This document shows, one piece after another, positions 1-5,310 of a DNA stretch of 8,535 nucleotides. A program made the translations under genes and the position numbers. Source of the stretch: Armatimonadota bacterium. Its GTDB lineage: Bacteria; Armatimonadota; Armatimonadia; Armatimonadales; Armatimonadaceae. The stretch spans positions 1 to 8,535 of the forward strand of contig JAURHZ010000088.1 in the NCBI GenBank assembly GCA_030833025.1. The letters run 5' to 3'. Each line of letters starts with the position of its first letter. The first letter of the stretch is position 1. The notes beneath the pieces are model-generated. The model had not been told where the DNA came from. It saw only the letters and a list, made by a program, of their open reading frames with translations, and did no database searches.

Positions 1-1
1 G

Positions 2-928
2 GCGATGCTTGACAAGAACACGGGTGCTCTTCTTGGTGAAGAGAACTCTGGTGTGTCTGGCCGAACGCTGCACTCGAACTGGTCGAGCGCCGCGGGTGGT
101 CAGGTAGGCGGCAAAGATATGGTTATCTTTGGCGGTGGTGATGGTTTTTGCTACGGTCTCGATACCAAAACCACCCTCAAGGGCAACTTTGAGGTCATGG
201 ACGAACTATGGCGCTTTGACTGCAATCCGACTACGTACCGTAAGGACAAAACGGGTAAGCCAATTAAGTACGCCACATTCAATGGTCCTTCGGAAGTCAT
301 TGCCACCCCGGTGCTTTACAAGGAAAAAGTCTACGTCCCAATCGGACAAGATCCTGAGCATGGCGAGGGTCTGGGCAGCCTGGTCTGTATCGACCCGACA
401 AAGCGCGGCAACCTCCAAAAAACAGGGCTTGTGTGGCGCTACGACAAGATTCACCGATCGTTGTCGACGCCAAGTATAGTCGGAAACCTAATGTTTGTTG
501 CGGACTTCAGCGGTTTCATTCACTGTGTCGATGTTGGAACGGGCAAGCCATACTGGGTCTTCGATTCCAAAAGCCATATCTGGGCCAGTACGCTAGTCGC
601 AGACGGCAAGCTTTACGTTGGCACAGAAGATGGCGATGTCATCGTTCTTGCAGCATCAAAGCAAATGAAGGAGCTTGGTCGCTTCGACATGCGTGCACCG
701 GTTTATTCGACGGCAGTCGCCGCGAATGGCACGCTGTATGTGGCGACGCCAACGCATTTGTATGCCATCGGGAAATCAAAGTCCGCACAGGCACCTGTTG
801 ACCACAGCACGCCCGTTGCCAAGGCACAGCTCGCACGCATGGAAGCCAACGCAAACAAAGCCCGTGCTCAGCATAAAGCGCTTACAGCCTGTCTTACAGA
901 TGGACGTAGCGCGGTAAAGGAGGACTAA
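2..928 (+). CDS. PQQ/BamB-like beta-propeller repeat protein, 3' part (5' end outside the window)
   Basis: This is the C-terminal part of a beta-propeller protein. The reading frame is open to the left edge (Ala codon at 2-4 before the Met at 5), so the true start lies upstream and the Met at 5 is internal. Numbering from that Met, the propeller signature is clear: VWRYDK at 143-148, then 'ADFSGFIHCVDVGTGKPYW' at 166-184, then a blade with 'STLVADGKLYVGTEDGDV' and a final 'APVYSTAVAANGTLYVAT'. These D-x-x-TG-x-x-x-W turns and G-x-(L/V)-Y strands are typical of PQQ-like/BamB-like repeats. I see no convincing PQQ-dehydrogenase active site, so enzymatic activity should not be assumed. After the last blade comes a tail of about 50 residues rich in Ala, Lys and Arg, probably helical. 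The stop is 3 bp before the DUF3311 gene, whose Shine-Dalgarno lies inside this gene's end. Whether a signal peptide exists cannot be seen. Family confidence is high; function is unknown. Confidence 0.85.
   Translation, partial: AMLDKNTGALLGEENSGVSGRTLHSNWSSAAGGQVGGKDMVIFGGGDGFCYGLDTKTTLKGNFEVMDELWRFDCNPTTYRKDKTGKPIKYATFNGPSEVIATPVLYKEKVYVPIGQDPEHGEGLGSLVCIDPTKRGNLQKTGLVWRYDKIHRSLSTPSIVGNLMFVADFSGFIHCVDVGTGKPYWVFDSKSHIWASTLVADGKLYVGTEDGDVIVLAASKQMKELGRFDMRAPVYSTAVAANGTLYVATPTHLYAIGKSKSAQAPVDHSTPVAKAQLARMEANANKARAQHKALTACLTDGRSAVKED
917..923 (+). promoter_or_regulatory. Strong Shine-Dalgarno (AAGGAGG) for the DUF3311 gene
   Basis: AAGGAGG lies 8 nt before the ATG at 932 and overlaps the last codons of the upstream propeller gene. 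This full consensus match fixes the start of the small downstream gene and supports it as a real gene, co-transcribed with the propeller gene. Confidence 0.75.
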
Positions 929-931
929 TCT

Positions 932-1144
932 ATGAAGATTGGTCTCGCATTGTTGGTGGCAGCTGTTCTAGTGCTGCATCACGATATTTGGAACTGGAAG
1001 GATGCCTCCCTTGTGTTTGGCTTCCTCCCCAAGGGCCTTGCATACCATGTAGGCTATTCCCTGCTTGCCAGTGCCACGATGGCGATTCTGGTCAAGTATG
1101 CATGGCCAAAGAACCTTGATGACGATGATGAGGTAACGGCATGA
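932..1144 (+). CDS. Small membrane protein, DUF3311 family, symporter partner
   Basis: The protein has 70 residues and two hydrophobic segments (about 3-16 and 37-58), with a polar stretch 'HHDIWNWKD' and 'GFLPKGLAYH' between them and an acidic tail with four Asp and a Glu. The length, the W-rich first loop, the 'G-x-LP-x-x-x-x-YH' motif and the position directly before a sodium:solute symporter gene match DUF3311 proteins. These are small membrane proteins of unknown function that commonly neighbour SSS-family transporters, including MctP-type monocarboxylate carriers. A consensus Shine-Dalgarno precedes the start. The stop overlaps the symporter start as ATGA (1141-1144), which suggests translational coupling and a fixed ratio of the two products. 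An accessory or stabilising subunit of the transporter is inferred. The family call rests on motif memory and context, not a profile search. Confidence 0.75.
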   Translation: MKIGLALLVAAVLVLHHDIWNWKDASLVFGFLPKGLAYHVGYSLLASATMAILVKYAWPKNLDDDDEVTA

Positions 1145-2970
1145 TTCCAGCACTAATCGTATTTGCCTACCTTGCCGTCGTGCTTTACATCGGCATTTTT
1201 GCCTTCCGTAAAGGCTCCGCAGGCAGCGGCGAGGACTTCTTTGTTGCAAGCCGTAAGCTTGGACCACTTGTGTTCCTGCTGTCCATTTTTGGTACGAATA
1301 TGACGGCGGTGGCCATTCTCGGCTCGAGTGGTTTTGCTTACCAACGCGGTATTGGCGTGTATGGCCTGATGGCATCGTCATCCGGAATTGTGATTCCACT
1401 TACCCTATGGCTCATCGGCACCCGACTCTGGTCACTCGGTAAGAAACACGGACATATCACACAGGTACAGTTCCTACGTGACCGCTGGGAATCCGGTGGT
1501 ATCGGAACGTTCATCGCAGTAGTTACGGCCCTGATGCTTGTCCCTTACATCATCATTGGTGTGATGGGCGGTGGCTCGACACTTGAAACCATTTCTGGCG
1601 GGCAGGTGCCCTATGCCATCGGTGGTGCGATTGTCGCCATCACGGTAGTTGCATACGTCTTCTTCGGCGGAATGCGCGGCACAGCCTGGGTCAACACCTT
1701 CCAAACCGTGTTATTCCTTGCATTTGGCGTAACGGCATTCACATTGATTGCCAAAAGCGTTGGTGGCTTCCCAGCAACCATGCAAGCCATCAGCGAAGGA
1801 CCACAAAGCTTTCTCCTTTCCCGTGAGCGGATGCCGGCGGAAGAGTTTTTCTCTTACATGTTCATCCCGCTTAGCGCTGTGATGTTCCCGCACATCGCTA
1901 TCATGTGTATGACCGCTGAAAAGGTTACGCACTTTAAGCGCACGGTTGTTCTATACCCAATCTGTATTTTGTTGATTTGGCTGCCATCGGTTTACCTTGG
2001 AGTCGTCGCAAGCAAGGTTATCCCGGGACTGTCGCCAGCCGAAGCAAACGATGTCATCATCCGCTTGCTGTCACAGAACACCAGCCCAGTGCTTGCAGGC
2101 GTCCTCGGAGCCGGCATCATGGCGTGTGTGATGGCATCTGACTCCCAGATCCTCGCACTCTCGACGGTGTTTACAGAAGACCTCTTTGCCTACTACGGTG
2201 GACGCAAGAAGTTTGGTCCAAAAGCTGAAGTCTGGGCAGGACGTGCATTTATCGTTCTCATCGGTCTCGTCAGCTACGTAATCGCCCTCGCACTCAAAGA
2301 GAAAGCAAACATCTTTGAGCTCGCAATCCGCTTCGCTTTCTCGGGATTTGCGGCGCTTGCACCAGTGATGCTGGCAGCATTGTTCTGGAAGCGATCGACC
2401 AAATGGGGTGCGCTTGCTGCCACCGTTTGGGTTGTTGGATGTGTGTTTGCAAACTGGCACTTGACCAACATCTCTGATGCCATCGCACCTAAGCCTCCAA
2501 AGCGCCCAGCAGCATCCGCGATGCGTGGCGGGCCTGCCGCCGGCGGTGGTCCTGCTGTTCAACGTGGTCCGCAAGCTGGTGCACCAGGTGCGCCGGATGC
2601 GCAGCCAGGTGGAGCACCTCAGGTTACCGGCGGTCCAACACCTGCTCCATCCGTGCTACAAACAGCACAAGGTGGCGCGCCAGGCGGATCCCCAGAGGGA
2701 ATGCGCCCAGCAGGTCCAGGTGCGGGTGCACCTGGTGGTCCAGGAGCTGGCGGTCCGGGAGGACCTGGCGGAAAGAAGAAACCGCCAACACAAGTGCGCA
2801 TCTTCCCACAGCTCGGGGATATGTTCCTCCGTGGCCCCGTCAATGTGACGATCTACGGCTTCCTCCCTGTGTTCCCAATGGTGGTTGGCTCGGCGCTCCT
2901 GATGCTTCTCGTGTCGCTGATCACGCCTCCACCAAGCAAAGCAACTATTGACAAATACTTCTCGAAGTAA
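1141..2970 (+). CDS. Sodium:solute symporter (SSS/SSF family) with Gly/Pro/Ala-rich insert
   Basis: This is a 609-residue polytopic inner-membrane protein of the SSS (solute:Na+ symporter) family, which imports organic solutes using the sodium gradient. The N-terminus has the family pattern: TM1 at about 2-22, then 'GEDFFVASRKLGP' at 30-42 and a glycine-rich second helix. The SSS signature is seen at 176-188 (GGMRGTAWVNTFQ). The helix 'GAGIMACVMASDSQILALS' at 323-341 corresponds to the Ser-rich sodium-site helix of the family. Further hydrophobic segments lie near 121-140, 160-175, 186-205, 240-257, 268-290, 366-385, 395-415 and 421-438. Residues 450-548 are an insert rich in Gly, Pro and Ala before the last membrane segment (573-595). 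This makes the protein longer than the usual 480-550 residues. A GAGG Shine-Dalgarno (1130-1133) and the ATGA overlap support the start. The substrate is not readable; a monocarboxylate is plausible from the DUF3311 partner and the acid-metabolising neighbours. Confidence 0.9.
   Translation: MIPALIVFAYLAVVLYIGIFAFRKGSAGSGEDFFVASRKLGPLVFLLSIFGTNMTAVAILGSSGFAYQRGIGVYGLMASSSGIVIPLTLWLIGTRLWSLGKKHGHITQVQFLRDRWESGGIGTFIAVVTALMLVPYIIIGVMGGGSTLETISGGQVPYAIGGAIVAITVVAYVFFGGMRGTAWVNTFQTVLFLAFGVTAFTLIAKSVGGFPATMQAISEGPQSFLLSRERMPAEEFFSYMFIPLSAVMFPHIAIMCMTAEKVTHFKRTVVLYPICILLIWLPSVYLGVVASKVIPGLSPAEANDVIIRLLSQNTSPVLAGVLGAGIMACVMASDSQILALSTVFTEDLFAYYGGRKKFGPKAEVWAGRAFIVLIGLVSYVIALALKEKANIFELAIRFAFSGFAALAPVMLAALFWKRSTKWGALAATVWVVGCVFANWHLTNISDAIAPKPPKRPAASAMRGGPAAGGGPAVQRGPQAGAPGAPDAQPGGAPQVTGGPTPAPSVLQTAQGGAPGGSPEGMRPAGPGAGAPGGPGAGGPGGPGGKKKPPTQVRIFPQLGDMFLRGPVNVTIYGFLPVFPMVVGSALLMLLVSLITPPPSKATIDKYFSK
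2488..2784 (+). repeat. Low-complexity Gly/Pro/Ala-coding tract inside the symporter gene
   Basis: Codons 450-548 of the symporter code for a Gly/Pro/Ala-rich segment. It starts with a basic stretch (KPPKRP) and ends with KKK. In between are imperfect repeats of GGP, GAP and GPG units, encoded by recurring GGTCCAGG/GGTCCGGG and GCACCAGG/GCACCTGG words, densest at about 2700-2770. The segment is predicted to be disordered and lies between two membrane helices. The DNA repeats are imperfect and stay in frame, as expected from slippage expansion under protein-level selection. Confidence 0.8.
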
Positions 2971-2977
2971 GTATCAA
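2948..2977 (+). promoter_or_regulatory. Possible sigma70-like promoter upstream of the ligase-like gene
   Basis: TTGACA (2948-2953) is a perfect -35 hexamer. It is followed after 18 nt by TATCAA (2972-2977), which matches the -10 consensus at four of six bases. It overlaps the last codons of the symporter gene. If used, transcription would begin near 2984, just before the hairpin at 2991-3019, so that hairpin would sit in the leader of the gene at 3043. This is a match by eye only. Confidence 0.25.
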
Positions 2978-2990
2978 CATCGTTGACCAC

Positions 2991-3022
2991 AGAGGGGATA
3001 TCGCAAGGTCATCCCCTCTTTT
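2991..3022 (+). terminator. Hairpin with T-run after the symporter gene
   Basis: AGAGGGGAT (2991-2999) pairs perfectly with ATCCCCTCT (3011-3019) around an 11-nt loop and is followed by TTTT (3019-3022). The GC-rich 9-bp stem and T-run 20 nt after the symporter stop look like an intrinsic terminator. The T-run is short and the next start codon is only 20 nt further on, so it could equally act as a partial terminator, attenuator or processing hairpin. Confidence 0.6.
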
Positions 3023-3042
3023 CATTGAGGAAATCACTTTTA

Positions 3043-4125
3043 ATGTCTGAACCTGTATCCCAAGAGCGTATCGATGCCGCAAAGGCACAGCTTGATAGCC
3101 ATCTCGTGGATGTCATCAACTGGCACTTCTCACCCGAAACCGGTTCTCCGTTCTGGTTGGAATGGGCAGCCAATGCTGGATGGGACCCACGTCAGGAAAT
3201 CAAGACATCGGATGACCTCATCAAATTCCCGCACTTTCAAGATGAATGGCTTCGCGATGAGCAAAACGAGCGCTGGGTTCCAAAACAATGGACCGGACGC
3301 CCGTTCGTAGTCTTCGAAACGGGTGGAACAACCGGAATGCCTAAACAACGCATCGGCTGGGATGACCACAAGTTTGACTACGAAGAGTTCAGCGACCACC
3401 TCGATGATGAGTTCTTCCCAAAAGGCGGAAACTGGTTAATGCTTGGTCCTACTGGGCCACGTCGCCTACGCCTTGCCATTGAGCACTTAGCAAACCACCG
3501 TGGTGGCTCCTGCTATCATGTCGATCTCGATCCACGCTGGGTGAAGCGCCTCATAGCAGACAAAGACTTCGAAGCTGCCAAGAAATACAAGCGCCACTGC
3601 GTTGAGCAAGCGGCGGTCATCCTCAAGCACAGGAAGATCTCCTGTCTCTTTACGACACCGTTGCTGCTTGAGGCTCTCGATGAGCTGATCAACGTCCCGG
3701 ATGCCGGCATCAAGGGTGTCTTCTGCGGAGGTACATCGATGACACCGCAAACGGTTCGCTTCTCCGTTGAAGAGGTTCTGGACAACCGGGCACAGTTTGT
3801 ACCAACATACGGCAATACGCTGATGGGGCTTGCCTGCTCTAGGCCAATCAGCGCGGCAGACAAGTACTCGATCACTTACCATGCGCCACAACCACGTGCC
3901 GTACTCCGTGTCGTCAATCCTGATAAGACCGAAGAGACAGTGCCTTATGGTGAATGGGGACGTGTTGAGCTGACGACGCTTACAAAAGAGTTCTTTATGC
4001 CACGCTTCCTCGAGCGTGATGAAGCCATCCGCCGCGAGCCATTTGGTCGTTTTGCCTGGGATGGCGTCGCTGAGGTCCGTCCGTTTGGCGCACTTAGTTC
4101 GACAACGATCGAAGGCGTTTACTAA
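3043..4125 (+). CDS. Short ANL-superfamily adenylate-forming enzyme (PaaK/EhpF-like), no C-terminal domain
   Basis: The 360-residue protein belongs to the adenylate-forming ANL superfamily, which activates a carboxylic acid with ATP to an acyl-AMP. The phosphate-binding A3 motif is clear (FETGGTTGMPK, 91-101). A GGTSM turn follows, then the A5 region PTYGNTLMG (254-262), then a PaaK-like A7 region with 'ELTTLTKEFFMPRFLERDE' (309-327). Only 33 residues follow Glu327, so the mobile C-terminal domain with the A10 lysine is missing; PaaK-type ligases have about 430 residues. The usual A5 Glu (YGxTE) is Leu260. Size and lack of the lid resemble EhpF, an atypical ANL protein acting with the aldehyde dehydrogenase EhpG. 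The ATG at 3043 is preferred: GAGGAA lies 10 nt upstream, and a longer TTG-started version (2983) would code through the hairpin. The stop abuts the next ATG. No signal peptide; cytoplasmic. The substrate is unknown. Confidence 0.8.
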   Translation: MSEPVSQERIDAAKAQLDSHLVDVINWHFSPETGSPFWLEWAANAGWDPRQEIKTSDDLIKFPHFQDEWLRDEQNERWVPKQWTGRPFVVFETGGTTGMPKQRIGWDDHKFDYEEFSDHLDDEFFPKGGNWLMLGPTGPRRLRLAIEHLANHRGGSCYHVDLDPRWVKRLIADKDFEAAKKYKRHCVEQAAVILKHRKISCLFTTPLLLEALDELINVPDAGIKGVFCGGTSMTPQTVRFSVEEVLDNRAQFVPTYGNTLMGLACSRPISAADKYSITYHAPQPRAVLRVVNPDKTEETVPYGEWGRVELTTLTKEFFMPRFLERDEAIRREPFGRFAWDGVAEVRPFGALSSTTIEGVY

Positions 4126-5292
4126 ATGTTGCAAAAGGCATCCCCGTGGAATCGACTCCGAGGGCCCGGTGGCGATGGGGATGCCACATCGGTGCGCCCT
4201 CCAGACCTGAAATCTGTAAAGTGGTCGCTCCCACTCCCCGGGAGTGGCCATTCCAGCATCGTTGAACAAGGCGGTCAATGGTTTACCTGCACAGCTGATG
4301 CGACAACAGGGAATCACCTCCTTCACTGCATCAATCCTGGAAAACGCAACATCGATTGGACAATTAAGTCACCATTCGCCCAATACCACCGTCATGAGTT
4401 CAACACTTTTGCAAGCTCGACACCAGTGGTCTGTGCTAAGGGTGGCGTCGCACTAACTCCCTCTGGTAGCAGCGAGCTCCAAGTCTATGGCTTCTCCCTT
4501 TCGGGGAAGAAAACATGGACCATAGACCTCGGTAAATTTCCTACCCAACATGGCTATGGAGGATCACCGACAATCATCGGAGCCACCGCGATCGTTGCAG
4601 CAGAACCTGACTTTGCGATGGGTGGCATTCTTGCAATCGATGTCGCATCGGGGAAAGTGAAGTGGCACCACAAGCGGATGTCTGCGGATGCTCCTTATGC
4701 AGCCCCTCTCGTAACGATGATTGCTGGGCGCGAAACAGTCATCGTTCCAAGTACGGCATTTGGCCTAACGGCTCTGGATGCGGCAACGGGCGAGCTCGTT
4801 TGGCAGCTCAAGCAATCTCCATTTACACAGCGCTGCGTAGGTGCCGTGACTCGTAATGGCGACATGCTCATTGTGACAACTGGCAGCGGAGCCGGCTCAC
4901 GTCTCGCGATTGGTTTTGAGCTTGCCAAGTCTGGGCCACCGGTCCAGAAGTGGTCTCTCAATCGCGCAACAAGCTATGTCCCTACCCCGCTGACCGTCGG
5001 TTCCGATACGCTCTTTTGGGGTGACAACGGCATTGTTTTACGTGTTAACTCAGTAACAGGGACAACCGTCTATCAAGAGCGCATCGCCGATGCCGCATTT
5101 GCATCCCCAATCCGGATGCAAAATGCCATTCTAAACATCACCAGAAAAGGTGAAGTCGTGCGTGTCGCTGATACACAACAGCCAGGACCACCAACAATGC
5201 TGGCCCTTGGTGAAGAATCCCACGCATCACTAAGCGTCTTTGGCAACCAAGTGGTTGCCCGCACACTGTCCAAGGTCCATGTTCTGGCCTGA
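4126..5292 (+). CDS. PQQ/BamB-like beta-propeller protein without signal peptide
   Basis: The 388-residue protein opens with 'WNRLRGPGGDGDAT' (8-21), a variant of the W-x-x-x-RGP-x-x-DG opening that starts many PQQ-like propeller proteins of PVC bacteria. There follow 'KWSLPLPGSGHSS' and repeated blade motifs, for example 'LAIDVASGKVKW' (169-180) and 'LTALDAATGELVW' (214-226). The propeller appears to fill nearly the whole protein. Only seven residues precede the opening motif and they include no hydrophobic stretch, so no signal peptide is visible and the protein is probably cytoplasmic, unlike BamB. No PQQ-dehydrogenase active site was recognised. It starts at the base after the preceding stop codon, with GAAGG (4111-4115) 10 nt upstream, and lies between the adenylating enzyme and the aldehyde dehydrogenase genes. 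Co-expression with them is therefore very likely. A scaffold, chaperone or substrate-binding role is speculation. Confidence 0.85.
   Translation: MLQKASPWNRLRGPGGDGDATSVRPPDLKSVKWSLPLPGSGHSSIVEQGGQWFTCTADATTGNHLLHCINPGKRNIDWTIKSPFAQYHRHEFNTFASSTPVVCAKGGVALTPSGSSELQVYGFSLSGKKTWTIDLGKFPTQHGYGGSPTIIGATAIVAAEPDFAMGGILAIDVASGKVKWHHKRMSADAPYAAPLVTMIAGRETVIVPSTAFGLTALDAATGELVWQLKQSPFTQRCVGAVTRNGDMLIVTTGSGAGSRLAIGFELAKSGPPVQKWSLNRATSYVPTPLTVGSDTLFWGDNGIVLRVNSVTGTTVYQERIADAAFASPIRMQNAILNITRKGEVVRVADTQQPGPPTMLALGEESHASLSVFGNQVVARTLSKVHVLA
4137..4185 (+). other. Inverted repeat at the start of the second propeller gene
   Basis: GGCATCCCC (4137-4145) and GGGGATGCC (4177-4185) are perfect 9-base complements separated by 31 bases, with one G-T and one T-A pair possible inside. 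The stem begins 8 nt after the ATG. In mRNA it could hinder initiation or ribosome entry. It may also be a by-product of coding the Gly-rich opening motif. Confidence 0.45.
4231..4247 (+). other. Compact 7-bp hairpin inside the second propeller gene
   Basis: CCACTCC (4231-4237) and GGAGTGG (4241-4247) pair perfectly around the 3-base loop CCG. No T-run follows, so this is not a classical terminator. Together with the inverted repeat at 4137-4185 it makes the first 120 nt of this gene rich in potential RNA structure. Confidence 0.45.
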
Positions 5293-5310
5293 CTCTAAAG
5301 GAACAACCTA

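Noticed and set aside
5..928. Reading the Met at position 5 as the true start of the first propeller gene.
   Set aside because: The frame stays open to the window edge and the sequence begins in the middle of a blade, so the gene is truncated by the window.
2..928. Calling the propeller proteins PQQ-dependent alcohol dehydrogenases acting with the aldehyde genes.
   Set aside because: They show propeller repeats only; no recognisable PQQ-docking or catalytic residues of quinoprotein dehydrogenases, and they appear too short for that class where length is known (388 residues against about 600).
2071..2574. Minus-strand open frame of 167 codons opposite the symporter gene.
   Set aside because: No domain or plausible start, and it is antisense to conserved transmembrane segments of the symporter.
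2983..3042. TTG-started N-terminal extension of the adenylating enzyme (20 extra residues).
   Set aside because: It would code through the terminator-like hairpin at 2991-3019 and has no Shine-Dalgarno, whereas ATG 3043 has GAGGAA at proper spacing.
3487..4326. Open frame of 279 codons on the minus strand.
   Set aside because: It lies across two well-supported + strand genes, its translation shows no recognisable domain, and it is rich in Cys, Arg and Trp as expected for an antisense shadow.
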